A DNA stretch of 64,000 nucleotides from an uncultured Algibacter sp. (GCA_947502405.1 CANMZT010000015.1:36553-100552); one strand, 5' to 3'; counted from the first letter of the stretch, positions 47,597 through 57,280 are shown. Notes: generated by a model not told the origin, from the letters alone. Made by a program: numbers and translations.

Positions 47597-48337
47597 CTAA
47601 CGTACGCTTATACCTTCTAATTTTAAACGATTCAATAAAGTTTTCAAAAGTGTAACTGATTTAGGGTTATCTCCATGAATACAAAATGTTTCTGCCTTTA
47701 TAGTTTTGTAATTGTTTGAAACTGTTTTTACTTTTCCTTTAAAAAACATGGTGCTTAGATGCTCAAACATAACGTCAGCATCATTAATTATAGCATTACT
47801 TTCGGATCTAGAAACTAGAGTTAAGTCATCATTATAATTTCTATCTGCAAAAACTTCATAAACGATTGGAATATTATTTTTTAACGCTAAATGTGATATA
47901 ACAGAATCATAAGGTACGTAAAGTTTAGTCTGAGACATTGAAGTCTTCATTACTTCAATAATAACATTTGCTGTTTTTTCATCCACAGCTGCTAAGTTAT
48001 ACAAAGCACCATGCGGTTTTACATGGTGTAATGGCTTGTGCAAGTCATTTAAAACATCAACTAACTTTTGTATTTGCTCTCGAATTGATGTGTAAAGTGC
48101 TACACAAGACATTTCCATAACCTGTCTGCCAAAATTCTTGGTATCAGGAAATGATGGATGCGCTCCTATTTTCAGATGATGCTTAATAGCTAGTTCTACA
48201 ACTTTTCGCATCGTATCAAAATCTCCAGTATGTCCGCCACAAGCAATATTACAAGATGATATATATGGCATAAGTTCTTTTTCGTTCCCTATGCCCTCTC
48301 CTACATCTGCATTAATATCAATTATAGTGTTTATCAT
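47597..48337 (-). CDS. pxpA: 5-oxoprolinase subunit PxpA
   Basis: At 246 residues it is a LamB/YcsF-family protein. It starts with the modified motif DINADVGEGIGNEKELMPYISSCNIACGGHTGD and has KIGAHPSFPD, VKPHGALYN and the closing CIHGDNP. It is the third subunit of 5-oxoprolinase. It is the first pxp gene and starts 12 bases after the tricorn-like protease gene, so the four genes read as one transcript. Confidence 0.94.
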   Translation of the reverse strand: MINTIIDINADVGEGIGNEKELMPYISSCNIACGGHTGDFDTMRKVVELAIKHHLKIGAHPSFPDTKNFGRQVMEMSCVALYTSIREQIQKLVDVLNDLHKPLHHVKPHGALYNLAAVDEKTANVIIEVMKTSMSQTKLYVPYDSVISHLALKNNIPIVYEVFADRNYNDDLTLVSRSESNAIINDADVMFEHLSTMFFKGKVKTVSNNYKTIKAETFCIHGDNPKSVTLLKTLLNRLKLEGISVR

Positions 48338-48349
48338 TAAGTACTAAAA

Positions 48350-51300
48350 CTAATCAATTTGACTGAGTAATTCGTCAATAGCTTTTTTAAGTTGTGTATC
48401 CCTATTTTTAGCTTTGTCGTCTGGATTATTATAAACAACAATGTCTGGTACTGCAGGTCCTAACTCCATATTAGATTTTGTTTCTTTAACATACCATCCT
48501 CTAAAAGGCATTCTAACAAACGAGCCATCGATAAGCCCAGTACTACCTGTGGAAATTACAGCGCCAAATGTTGGTACACCAACTAAAGTTCCAATGTCTA
48601 AAGCTTTATATGCATGAGAGAAAATCTCAGCGTTGGAATAACTGTTTTGATTACATAATGCTATTGAAGGCTTTGTCCATGATGCTAGAGGCAAACGCTC
48701 ACTAAACGGATAATTATTTTTAAATTTAGTATGCTCTGATGCTAAGTTTTTTGCTGCACCTCTCGGTACCGTGTAAGCGTGTTGTTTAACATTTAGCACA
48801 GCCATAAGATAATCCGTAGTCCAACCACCACCATTAAACCTTACATCAATTACGATACCTTCCTTTCCTAAACCTGCTGCCGTTAATTCGCGTTCAAAAC
48901 GTTCAAAACTGGTCCAGTTCATCCCCTTAATATGTATATACCCTAACTTTCCGTTGGAATATTTATCGGTTAAACGTTTACGTGCTTTTACCCAAGCATT
49001 GTAATTTTCAACCCGATTACTACTTTTTGGCCTTATGACGATTTCTTTTGAAGTTCCACCTCGATTAATTTCTAAATAAATTTTTTCATTTGCAGTACCT
49101 TCTAAAAACTCATAAACATTAGTAGTTTTATCCAAACTATTACCATTTACGGAAGTAATCACATCACCTAAAAGAATTTGACTAGAACTCCTATACCCTG
49201 GCATTGTAGGCACGACCGAAACTACCTTTAAATTCCCAGCAGATGTAGGCTCAAATTCAATACCCAATAAACCTGTACGCTCGCGCTGTAAATCTTCTCT
49301 GGTTTCTACACGATAAAGACCCATATGGCTTGCGTTAATTTGCCCTAACATCCAATTAAACATCCTTTGAAAATCGTCGCGTGTAGAAGCGTTAAATGCT
49401 AAAGGCTCATACTTTTTTCTTAATCTATTCCAGTCCTGCCCATGGAAATTTGGATCATAAAAACCATCATTGATAGCTTTCCACGCTTCATTAAAAATTT
49501 GCTGAGATTCAACATTATAATCAATATCTAGTTTAGCAGAAAATGCTAAAGATTCCATTTTATCTCCAGACATATTTACACTAGATAAACTTCCACCACT
49601 TTTGGTTAAGTATATTTTAGATAACTTCTTATCCGTAGTAATACCTGAAGGTCTTGTGTTATTTGTAGTTATTGCTTTTTTATCCTTTTTATCCCATTTT
49701 ATTTTATATAAATCAGACTCTGTATCAGCATTTCCCCTGCTTCCATTTCCAGTTGTATAATAAATGGTTTTTGAATCTTTTGAAAACAATCTACCAAATT
49801 CACCTCCAACAAATGATGTTACTTGAACCTGTCTTTGATGAATATCTTCAAAGTCAATCACAACAGGTTCTATTTTTGGTTTATCTTGTTTATTATTATC
49901 TTCTTTTTTGTCATCTTCTTTCTTAGTTTTTTTCTTTTTAGATTTAGAATCATCCTCAACCTCTTCCTCCCAGTCTTGAGAAGTTTTCTCCCAATCAGCC
50001 TTAGTTAACCAAGTAAACCACACATCATAATCATTATTATTTCTATTTGATGAAAACATTAATTTTTTACCATCAGGACTCCAAACTGGACTATAATCTT
50101 GTTTAGGATGCATAGAAATATTAACAGGTTTCTTGGTATTATCAGCTTTATGAATATATATTTCATTGTTAAAATTTAAATCACTTAAACTGTAAGCCAA
50201 CCATTTTGAGTCTGGAGACCAAGACATACCATCTGGAGTTGCCCAACCATCTAATAACTTAATTGAATTTGATAATTTACCTTGGCTATTAACTTTCGAA
50301 ATTAATAATTTACCTCTACCAACTCTATAAGCTAATTGTTTTCCATCAGGAGAAAGTACTAAGTTGCTTTCATCATCTGCTGTTTTTGTAATACGCTCAA
50401 TTTTATGCTTCAATGTTTTAAACAAATCGGATTCATTTTCATTATCAGATTTTATTAAATATAAATCCTTTTGGCCATCTCTATCCGAAATAAAAAGCAG
50501 CGTACTATCATTTAACCATGTAGCATTCGTTTCCCTAAAAGACGATTTAGTAAGGTTTACAGTACGCTTTTTATCTTTTGAAGTTTCACGAATAAAAACC
50601 TCTCCTCTAATATTTATAGCTGCATACTTCCCGTTTGGAGAAATAGCAATATCTGACACATTGCTGGAATAAGATTTATGAACTACAGGATCAAACCTGT
50701 AATCAGAGTTCAAGTTTATTTTTACCTCCTTTTTAGATTTATTTGAAGCATTTATAACATATACTTGATTGCCTTTTACCACAACAATATCTTTTCCATT
50801 TTTACTTATCTGAAATGAAAATATACCCATATCTGAAAAATCAGTTATTTTAGATATTGTTCCTTCTTTTTTACCAGAATCGGTTATGTTCAATTTATGA
50901 ACATTATACTTTCCACTTCTAGACGATTGAAAATAAATAGTATTATTATCTCCCCACTGCGGGTAAAAATCGTTACCATCATAATCGGTCAGTTTCGTGT
51001 AAGCATCATTTTTTATATCATACAACCAAACATCTCTATTTGCAGGTCCTCTGTAAGCCTCTCTTTCTAATCTACAACTACCTTTAACAAATACCACAAA
51101 TTTCCCATTTGGCGAAATAGATACATCAAAACCTGTGGCATCCAAATAGCGTTTTGGTGTCCCTCCGTTTTTGTTGACAATATGCGTTTCTGGCTCGCGC
51201 TCAACTTGCATAAAATTCCTTCGCGTAGAAAAAAGTATATTACCATCCTTAGTATAATCTGTAATAATATCAGTTGTAGAATGATAGGTAACTCTTTTAG

Positions 51301-51598
51301 GCAAACCTCCTGTTGAAGGCATTACAAAAACATCATTATTTCCAAAACGCTCACTTATAAAAGCAATAGAATTCCCATCGGCGCTCCAAAAAGGTTTATT
51401 ATCATAAGCCTCATGTATGGTTAATCTTTTTGCATTTTGCCCATTTAAATCTGCTGTCCAAATATCGCCTTGATAGTTAAACGCTAAAGTCTGCCCATCA
51501 GGGCTTAGTGCAGGAAAATTAATTAAAGGTGATTGAGCAAAACTTGCATTAGAAAATATTAGTGAAGATATCACTAAGAAAATTTTTGAAAATGTCAT
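48350..51598 (-). CDS. Tricorn-like S41 protease
   Basis: At 1082 residues it has a signal peptide (about 1-21), then six- and seven-blade WD40/PD40-like propeller repeats (about 25-540) with recurring SPDGK motifs. A C1 region and a PDZ domain (about 790-870, starting LLGIEFEPTSAG) follow, with a C-terminal S41 domain. The catalytic groups expected of tricorn are visible: Ser-His in NASHMGLY, the nucleophile in NSYSNAEIF and a glutamate in NMELGPAVPD. A lysine-rich insertion (about 545-580) lies between propeller and core. It would trim peptides in the periplasm. It heads the transcript with pxpABC. Confidence 0.9.
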   Translation of the reverse strand: MTFSKIFLVISSLIFSNASFAQSPLINFPALSPDGQTLAFNYQGDIWTADLNGQNAKRLTIHEAYDNKPFWSADGNSIAFISERFGNNDVFVMPSTGGLPKRVTYHSTTDIITDYTKDGNILFSTRRNFMQVEREPETHIVNKNGGTPKRYLDATGFDVSISPNGKFVVFVKGSCRLEREAYRGPANRDVWLYDIKNDAYTKLTDYDGNDFYPQWGDNNTIYFQSSRSGKYNVHKLNITDSGKKEGTISKITDFSDMGIFSFQISKNGKDIVVVKGNQVYVINASNKSKKEVKINLNSDYRFDPVVHKSYSSNVSDIAISPNGKYAAINIRGEVFIRETSKDKKRTVNLTKSSFRETNATWLNDSTLLFISDRDGQKDLYLIKSDNENESDLFKTLKHKIERITKTADDESNLVLSPDGKQLAYRVGRGKLLISKVNSQGKLSNSIKLLDGWATPDGMSWSPDSKWLAYSLSDLNFNNEIYIHKADNTKKPVNISMHPKQDYSPVWSPDGKKLMFSSNRNNNDYDVWFTWLTKADWEKTSQDWEEEVEDDSKSKKKKTKKEDDKKEDNNKQDKPKIEPVVIDFEDIHQRQVQVTSFVGGEFGRLFSKDSKTIYYTTGNGSRGNADTESDLYKIKWDKKDKKAITTNNTRPSGITTDKKLSKIYLTKSGGSLSSVNMSGDKMESLAFSAKLDIDYNVESQQIFNEAWKAINDGFYDPNFHGQDWNRLRKKYEPLAFNASTRDDFQRMFNWMLGQINASHMGLYRVETREDLQRERTGLLGIEFEPTSAGNLKVVSVVPTMPGYRSSSQILLGDVITSVNGNSLDKTTNVYEFLEGTANEKIYLEINRGGTSKEIVIRPKSSNRVENYNAWVKARKRLTDKYSNGKLGYIHIKGMNWTSFERFERELTAAGLGKEGIVIDVRFNGGGWTTDYLMAVLNVKQHAYTVPRGAAKNLASEHTKFKNNYPFSERLPLASWTKPSIALCNQNSYSNAEIFSHAYKALDIGTLVGVPTFGAVISTGSTGLIDGSFVRMPFRGWYVKETKSNMELGPAVPDIVVYNNPDDKAKNRDTQLKKAIDELLSQID

Positions 51599-51756
51599 TT
51601 AAAAGGTATTTAATTACTTCTATAAAAATATAACTTCAATGAAAAACATCAATAGAAAGAAATGATGTTTAACAAAGAATTATTATAATTTTAATAAACT
51701 TCTCTAAAATTGGTGAATAATTGTGCCATCATAAACTTCAATACAGATAGAATAAA

Positions 51757-51764
51757 TACCTTTG
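51757..51764 (+). promoter_or_regulatory. Candidate -7 box of deoC-deoD
   Basis: TACCTTTG matches TAnnTTTG and would give a 43-base leader before the deoC ATG. No -33 TTTG is present at the usual distance. Confidence 0.4.
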
Positions 51765-51812
51765 TAAAAGGCAGCACAATGTTAGCCCAAGTAATAACGT
51801 ATCTTTTTATAT

Positions 51813-52478
51813 ATGAAACTATTACATCGCTATATAGACCACACACTTTTAAAAGCCAATACAATAAAGCAAGACATCATTAACTTATGTGAAGAGGCCA
51901 AAACCTACAATTTTTTATCAGTTTGCGTAAATAGCAGTTATGTAGCACTTGCCAAAGCCCAACTAAATAACACTAATGTTAAAGTGTGTACTGTAGTAGG
52001 GTTTCCTTTAGGAGCAGCTAGTACCGAGGCCAAAATAGCCGAAGCCAAAACAGCAGTAGAAGCTGGTGCAGATGAAATTGATATGGTTATCAACATCGGG
52101 CTTTTAAAAAGTAAAGATTTTGATGCCGTTTGGAAAGATATTGAAGCCGTAAAACGTGAGTTGCCCCATAATATTTTGAAAGTCATTTTAGAAACCTGCT
52201 ATCTTGAAGACATCGAAATTATTAAGGCTAGTGAATTAGCGGTACAAAGTGGAGCAGACTTTATTAAAACATCCACAGGATTTGGTACAAGAGGCGCATC
52301 GGTAAACGATATTAAACTCATGAAAAGCGTATGTGGAGATTGTGTAAAAATAAAAGCCTCAGGAGGGATAAGAGATGCCAAAACTGCTTTGGAATATATT
52401 AATCTTGGTGTAGAACGCTTAGGCACATCATCAGGTGTTGCCATAGTAAATGGAGAAACGTCTAATTCAACCTATTAA
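51813..52478 (+). CDS. deoC: Deoxyribose-phosphate aldolase
   Basis: At 221 residues it is a standard DeoC. It has YIDHTLLKA, CVNSSYV, the ADEIDMVINIG aspartate, the Schiff-base lysine in DFIKTSTGFGTRGA and the second lysine in IKASGGIRD. It splits 2-deoxyribose 5-phosphate into acetaldehyde and glyceraldehyde 3-phosphate. It sits 9 bases before deoD, so the pair forms a nucleoside-salvage unit. Its base composition looks richer in G and C than the flanking genes. Confidence 0.95.
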   Translation: MKLLHRYIDHTLLKANTIKQDIINLCEEAKTYNFLSVCVNSSYVALAKAQLNNTNVKVCTVVGFPLGAASTEAKIAEAKTAVEAGADEIDMVINIGLLKSKDFDAVWKDIEAVKRELPHNILKVILETCYLEDIEIIKASELAVQSGADFIKTSTGFGTRGASVNDIKLMKSVCGDCVKIKASGGIRDAKTALEYINLGVERLGTSSGVAIVNGETSNSTY

Positions 52479-52487
52479 TTTAAACCT

Positions 52488-53186
52488 ATGAGCATTCATA
52501 TAGAAGCAAAACAGGGAGACATTGCCGAAACTATTTTACTTCCTGGAGATCCACTAAGAGCCAAATGGATTGCCGAAACATTTTTCGAAAACCCCGTTTG
52601 TTTCAATAAGGTAAGAGGCATGTTGGGGTATACTGGCACGTACAATGGGAAACGTATTTCCGTAATGGGTACAGGCATGGGCGTACCCTCTATATCCATT
52701 TATGCGCACGAGCTTATCACCGATTATGGCGTAAAAAACCTAATTCGCGTAGGCAGTTCAGGGTCGTACCAAAAACACATAAAAATCAGAGATATCGTTT
52801 TGGCAATGGCGGCATCTTCAAATTCTGGCGTTAACGAATTGCGCTTTAGCGGCGCAGACTATGCGCCCACTGCCGACTTTGATTTGTTCCAAAAAGCAGT
52901 AGAAACCGCAAAGGCAAAACATATTCCCATAAAAGCAGGTAATGTATTTACTTCCGATGAATTTTATGCAGACGATTTCGAATCCTACAAAAAATGGTCT
53001 AAATTTGGGGTGCTCTGTGTAGACATGGAAACTGCTGGCTTATACACCATTGCCGCTAAACACAACGTTAAGGCTTTAACCATTTTAACCATTTCAGATT
53101 CCTTAGTTACAGGCGAACGCACCACAGCCAAAGAACGCGAAACCACGTTTAAGGATATGGTAGATATCGCTTTAGAATTGGGATAA
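52488..53186 (+). CDS. deoD: Purine-nucleoside phosphorylase, DeoD type
   Basis: At 232 residues it is a hexameric-type nucleoside phosphorylase. Visible are [16 protein letters not shown], the phosphate-binding RVGSSGSYQ segment, the [10 protein letters not shown] ribose/base motif (glutamate and methionine) and the catalytic aspartate in [10 protein letters not shown]. It cleaves purine (deoxy)nucleosides with phosphate; the deoxyribose 1-phosphate can then enter the deoC route. A phosphopentomutase is not seen in the window. Confidence 0.94.
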   Translation: MSIHIEAKQGDIAETILLPGDPLRAKWIAETFFENPVCFNKVRGMLGYTGTYNGKRISVMGTGMGVPSISIYAHELITDYGVKNLIRVGSSGSYQKHIKIRDIVLAMAASSNSGVNELRFSGADYAPTADFDLFQKAVETAKAKHIPIKAGNVFTSDEFYADDFESYKKWSKFGVLCVDMETAGLYTIAAKHNVKALTILTISDSLVTGERTTAKERETTFKDMVDIALELG

Positions 53187-53200
53187 ATCTATGTGCTTTT

Positions 53201-53285
53201 GGGCGTTACCCGCAAGGGGTCGGGCTTTCACTACTCAATCCCTACTCCGTCGGGGATTTCAAACATGCCGTTCAATCCCTAACGC
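53201..53285. repeat. Dispersed repeat, copy C (GCGTTA...TAACGC ends)
   Basis: This 85-base element starts GGGCGTTACC and ends TAACGC. It is nearly identical to copy D at 60602, differing mainly by a two-base length change near the start and a few substitutions. It fills the first part of the 493-base gap after deoD. Confidence 0.85.
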
Positions 53286-53413
53286 ACTTGTTTGCTAATA
53301 ACAGTCTAAATCTTAATGTTTTTGCGTGTTTGCTGGCTCTAAGTTTAGTAATTGATGTATGATGGTTATGCTTTAAAGTTAAAAACTTCGAAGCTTGTAA
53401 TTTTTGTATTCCT

Positions 53414-53431
53414 CAAAGTCGGGAGACTTTG
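53414..53431. terminator. Hairpin in the deoD downstream gap
   Basis: CAAAGTC and GACTTTG pair around GGGA, flanked by ATTCCT and GCGGAAC. No T run follows, so it may be a small repeat unit rather than a terminator. It resembles the hairpin beside yifB in its ATTCC...GGAA frame. I see nothing else distinctive between 53286 and 53514. Confidence 0.35.
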
Positions 53432-53514
53432 CGGAACGAGTCATTATTATTTAGAATATATTTTTGACAATATTTACTTTAAATAATATTAAAGATATTT
53501 TTGGACTTACTCAT

Positions 53515-53551
53515 AACGCCATTAGTTACAAACTAGCGGTAGCAGGGGAAG
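53515..53551 (+). repeat. Left inverted repeat flanking the protease island
   Basis: Its reverse complement matches 55666-55703 over almost the whole 37 bases (one length change and a few substitutions). Its core is itself a dyad (TTAGTT/AACTAG). Together the two mark the ends of a 2.2-kb segment. Confidence 0.8.
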
Positions 53552-53646
53552 CCAAACCATTTGATTAATAAGATTTCTAAAAATTTTCGTTCACAAGTTT
53601 GTGGGTAATGTTGATAACATTTAATCAAAATACAAGTAGTAGAGAT

Positions 53647-53654
53647 TATCTTTG
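53647..53654 (+). promoter_or_regulatory. Candidate -7 box of the trypsin-like gene
   Basis: TATCTTTG matches TAnnTTTG. Transcription from about 53660 excludes the upstream TTG at 53599 and supports ATG 53680. Confidence 0.45.
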
Positions 53655-53679
53655 TAGGAATAATTTTAACATCAATAAA

Positions 53680-54561
53680 ATGAAGAAATATATATTATAC
53701 TCTGCGTTATTTATAATGTTTTTTTGCAATAAGATAAGTGCTCAATATTCAATCGATAATATGAAGTTATTTGAATCAGCTTTATACTTAGAATTTAAGG
53801 ACGACAACAATAAAGCTTACAATGGAACTGGCTTCATAATAAGAGATAAAATGGAAGAAGGAAGCTTCCTCTATTTAGTTACAGCAAAACACGTCTTAGG
53901 CAAATTTAACAATTCTGGTAATTTCATCTTCAAAGATGACATTTTAAACATATATTATCATGGAGATATTTATTCAGAAAAATTTAATGGCGTATCAATA
54001 AACTTACAAAATCTATGGAAATCTGGAAATTTAGCAATAAATAATAACAGTGATGTTGCTATATGTTTAATAGCTTTAGCAAAGGATAATAAAATAATCT
54101 ATGTTAATAATGCTCATGCAAAGACTATTGTTCAAGAGAAAGAAGTCTCTCTCACGACTATACAAAGTGATTTATTAACAAAGGCGAAAGAGGTAAAAAT
54201 TGGAAATGATGTTTTTGTAATTGGATATCCAACCTCTGTTGGATTTGAAAATATCCCTCAAATAGATTATAAGAAACCACTAGTAAAAAAAGGAATTGTT
54301 TCTGGCTTAAATTCAAAAATGAATACAATTATATTAGATTGTGAACTACATAATGGAAACAGTGGAGGTCCTATATTTAGTTATTATCCTAAAACTAGAA
54401 AAATTAAATTAATTGGAGTGGTAATCCAATATGTACCATTAGCTATAAATAGCGTTATAGTAAATTCAGGATATTCAGTAGGAACTCCTATTGAAAAAAT
54501 TGAAGAAATTATTGAAATTTACAGAAAAAAAATAATAACCCAGAAAACTAAAAAGATTTGA
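53680..54561 (+). CDS. Secreted trypsin-like serine protease
   Basis: ATG 53680 gives 293 residues with a signal peptide ending near KISAQ. The upstream extension to TTG 53599 contains the promoter-like box and no leader. The chymotrypsin-fold triad can be read: histidine in LVTAKHVLG, aspartate in NNSDVAICLI and serine in NGNSGGPIF. The fold is compact, with no PDZ domain. It is likely to act in the periplasm or outside the cell. It is the only gene on the plus strand of a small AT-rich island that is bounded by inverted repeats, and it is not part of any recognisable pathway. Confidence 0.85.
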   Translation: MKKYILYSALFIMFFCNKISAQYSIDNMKLFESALYLEFKDDNNKAYNGTGFIIRDKMEEGSFLYLVTAKHVLGKFNNSGNFIFKDDILNIYYHGDIYSEKFNGVSINLQNLWKSGNLAINNNSDVAICLIALAKDNKIIYVNNAHAKTIVQEKEVSLTTIQSDLLTKAKEVKIGNDVFVIGYPTSVGFENIPQIDYKKPLVKKGIVSGLNSKMNTIILDCELHNGNSGGPIFSYYPKTRKIKLIGVVIQYVPLAINSVIVNSGYSVGTPIEKIEEIIEIYRKKIITQKTKKI

Positions 54562-54572
54562 GTACTCCATAA

Positions 54573-54938
54573 AATACAGATAGTAGACTATCATCTTTAT
54601 TTGATAATACTGAAAACTTAATTGAAATTTTTATTCAAATTCTAACTGACAATTATAACGCTAAAGCATTATCAATAGGTAATAATATTACTAAAAAGTT
54701 TAAGAAAAGAAAAGCTTATTACACCCTTGTAGATAGCGAATTTGAAAATGTTTTTTTGACTTTTATATATAAAAACTCCAAAATAAATCCATGGGAAATT
54801 AGACTTAAAACATTTAACACTGATTACCCAACAGAATTGAGGATAAAAGTTGATTCCAATGTAACTGATAAATTACCTCAACAAATGATCGATGATTTAT
54901 TTGATAGGTTACACGATTTTGACAATGATTTTTTCTAA
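54573..54938 (+). pseudogene. Start-less open frame, probable 5'-truncated gene remnant
   Basis: A frame of 121 sense codons is open from just after a TAA (54570-54572) to the stop at 54938. It has no ATG, GTG or TTG before TTG 54756, which would give only 60 residues. The translation is gene-like (NLIEIFIQILTDNYNAKAL, KAYYTLVDSEFENVFL, then LPQQMIDDLFDRLHDFDNDFF), with mixed charge and no low complexity. This suggests the C-terminal part of a former gene. I do not recognise the family. A rare start codon such as ATT is a less likely alternative. Confidence 0.4.
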
Positions 54939-55630
54939 ATCCATTTTACAACTTCAATAATACTCTGAATAAATACTATTGAGATTAAAATGAAACCATA
55001 AAAGTAAAATAAGGTAGTAATTAATAAAGCAATTTTACGACTTTTATTAGAGAAACTATATAATAACCAAAAGCTATTCTCTAAAGCTATTTCATTATTA
55101 ACTTTAGGATAGTTCATCCATTTTTCCGTATGCATAAAGACTTTGATTTTACCTAAAGCTATTTTCTTTCGCCAATCGCTTTTAAAATAGTCAAAATCTC
55201 TTTTAGCTCTCTCAAAGCCGCCTTTTACTTGCACTAGGTCTTGAGTAAAAATCCCCCATTTATCCATATTTTCTTGTGTAATACCAAGTTCATACCTATA
55301 ACTGTGAATATGGGAAAAGTTTTTTTTATCTGTTAGAAACTCTCCAAAAGATTTGTTTTCCTTAATTATCGAAGGAGCCATTAAATTGTATAATAATGAA
55401 CCTATTGTAAAAAGTAATGCGCTAAAAAAAAATAATTTCCAACTAAATGGCAGTACAAGCATCAATTCCATAGTCTCACCTCCTAAGCTCATCTCAATGG
55501 GAGATTCAATTTTAGAAAATATTTTAGCAAGAACTGGAACTATAACTAAATATATATATGACCTATTAATTATTTTACTTTTTCCAAAGATGGATATGGT
55601 TTTCCAATTTATAAATCTGTAAATATTCAT
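54935..55630 (-). CDS. Membrane protein of unknown function
   Basis: This 231-residue protein has about four hydrophobic segments: residues 24-40, 60-85, and a C-terminal pair near 198-225. The central soluble part (about 90-190) is basic and contains several aromatics (HSYRYELGITQENMDKW, GFERAKRDFDYFKSDW). I recognise no family. The base composition is very AT-rich, like the neighbouring protease. It is convergent with the start-less frame, overlapping it by four bases, and lies inside the same repeat-bounded segment. Confidence 0.6.
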   Translation of the reverse strand: MNIYRFINWKTISIFGKSKIINRSYIYLVIVPVLAKIFSKIESPIEMSLGGETMELMLVLPFSWKLFFFSALLFTIGSLLYNLMAPSIIKENKSFGEFLTDKKNFSHIHSYRYELGITQENMDKWGIFTQDLVQVKGGFERAKRDFDYFKSDWRKKIALGKIKVFMHTEKWMNYPKVNNEIALENSFWLLYSFSNKSRKIALLITTLFYFYGFILISIVFIQSIIEVVKWI

Positions 55631-55665
55631 TTAGATATTTTTATACAAATCTAAGAATTAAACTA

Positions 55666-55703
55666 CTTCCCCCCGCTACCGCTAGTTTGCAACTAGTGGC
55701 GTT
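55666..55703 (-). repeat. Right inverted repeat flanking the protease island
   Basis: It is the inverted partner of 53515-53551. The core CTAGTTTGCAACTAG (55682-55696) is a hairpin with a 6-base stem and a TGC loop, resembling REP-type palindromes. Confidence 0.8.
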
Positions 55704-55713
55704 CCGAATAAGC

Positions 55714-55741
55714 ATAAAAAGATTCCTGCTTCCGCAGGAAT
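55714..55741 (-). terminator. Terminator of yifB
   Basis: ATTCCTGC and GCAGGAAT form a perfect 8-base stem with a TTCC loop, just after the yifB stop. The A run to its left becomes a U run on the minus strand. Confidence 0.75.
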
Positions 55742-55744
55742 GAG

Positions 55745-57280
55745 TCACCCCAACCACCCCTCACGATCCAAACTACGATACTGTATCGCTTCACTAATAT
55801 GAGACCCATTCACGTTTTCTGAACCCTCCAAATCAGCAATGGTTCTTGAAACTTTTAAAATTCTATCATAAGCACGTGCCGATAAATTTAATCGCTCCAT
55901 AGCGGTTTTTAAAAGCTGTTTGGAATCTTCATCTAAAACACAATATTTCCTAATTTGTTTCACATTCATTTGCGCATTATAATGCACACTATCAGAATCT
56001 GCAAAACGTTTGGTCTGTATCTCTCTGGCTTGGGTAACGCGTTTTCTAATGGCTACCGAGGTTTCACCTTTTCTGTCATCACTTAGTTTTTCAAAAGGTA
56101 CAGGCGTTACTTCAATATGAATATCAATTCTATCCAACAAAGGACCTGAAATTTTACCTAAATAGCGTTGCATTTCCGCAGGGCTTGACGTTACAGGCGC
56201 ATCAGGATCGTTAAAATAACCTCCCGGACTCGGGTTCATACTCGCTACCAACATAAATGATGAAGGATAGGTTACCGTAAATTTCGCTCTAGAAATCGTT
56301 ACTTCTCTGTCTTCCAACGGTTGACGCATTACCTCTAAAACCTCACGTTTAAATTCTGGTAATTCATCTAAAAACAATACGCCATTATGTGATAACGAAA
56401 TTTCTCCGGGTTGTGGATAACTACCGCCACCAACTAAAGCCACGTTAGATATGGTGTGATGCGGACTACGAAACGGGCGTTGCGCCATCAACCCCGTATC
56501 TTTTACACGCCCCACCACAGAATGTATTTTTGTAGTTTCCAAAGCTTCATGCAAGGTCATTGGTGGTAAAATACTTGGAAGTCGTTTTGCTAACATAGTT
56601 TTTCCTGCACCCGGTGGTCCAATCAAAATAATATTGTGTCCACCAGCGGCAGCAATCTCCATGCAGCGTTTTATGCCTTCTTGTCCTTTTACATCAGCAA
56701 AATCGAATTCTGGAAAATCTAGATTTTTTTCAAACTCTTTTCTTGTATCAATAATAGTTTGCTCTAAAGGTTCTCCCTTATCAAAATAATTAATGACTTG
56801 CTCTATATTTTCTACACCATAAACTTCCAAATCATTTACAATAGCAGCTTCCTTAGCATTCTGAATAGGCAAAATAAAACCTTTAAAACCTTCTTCTCGA
56901 GCCTTAACCGCTATTGGTAAAGCCCCTTTTATGGGTTGTAAACTGCCATCTAATGACAATTCTCCCATAATTAAATACTTATCTAAATCTTCGGCTTTAA
57001 TCTGACTTGAAGATGCTAAAATTCCAATAGCCAAAGTTAAATCATAAGCACTACCCTCCTTTCGTAAATCAGCAGGCGACATATTAATTATAATTTTCTT
57101 TCCAGGAATTCTGTAACCGTTATTCTGAAGTGCAGCAGCTATACGGTAATTACTTTCTTTTATAGCGTTATCTGGTAATCCTACTAAATGATAACCAACA
57201 CCTTTATCTACATTAACTTCAACAGTTACAGTTGAAGCTTCCACACCAAAAACGGCGCTAGCAAAAACTTTTTTAAGCAT
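55745..57280 (-). CDS. YifB/ComM-like Mg-chelatase-type AAA+ ATPase
   Basis: At 511 residues it has the layout of YifB/ComM. An N-terminal LonC-like domain (about 1-165: [22 protein letters not shown]) precedes a Mg-chelatase AAA+ domain with Walker A GPPGAGKT and Walker [12 protein letters not shown]-terminal helical domain ([20 protein letters not shown]) follows. ComM is a bidirectional helicase aiding branch migration during natural transformation in several species. A transformation role is inferred from that family. It is monocistronic in appearance. Confidence 0.93.
   Translation of the reverse strand: MLKKVFASAVFGVEASTVTVEVNVDKGVGYHLVGLPDNAIKESNYRIAAALQNNGYRIPGKKIIINMSPADLRKEGSAYDLTLAIGILASSSQIKAEDLDKYLIMGELSLDGSLQPIKGALPIAVKAREEGFKGFILPIQNAKEAAIVNDLEVYGVENIEQVINYFDKGEPLEQTIIDTRKEFEKNLDFPEFDFADVKGQEGIKRCMEIAAAGGHNIILIGPPGAGKTMLAKRLPSILPPMTLHEALETTKIHSVVGRVKDTGLMAQRPFRSPHHTISNVALVGGGSYPQPGEISLSHNGVLFLDELPEFKREVLEVMRQPLEDREVTISRAKFTVTYPSSFMLVASMNPSPGGYFNDPDAPVTSSPAEMQRYLGKISGPLLDRIDIHIEVTPVPFEKLSDDRKGETSVAIRKRVTQAREIQTKRFADSDSVHYNAQMNVKQIRKYCVLDEDSKQLLKTAMERLNLSARAYDRILKVSRTIADLEGSENVNGSHISEAIQYRSLDREGWLG

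Noticed and set aside
53600..55630. Calling the protease island a defence system
   Set aside because: The protease has a signal peptide and no nucleic-acid-binding or sensing domain is present; only the repeat boundaries and odd composition are supported.
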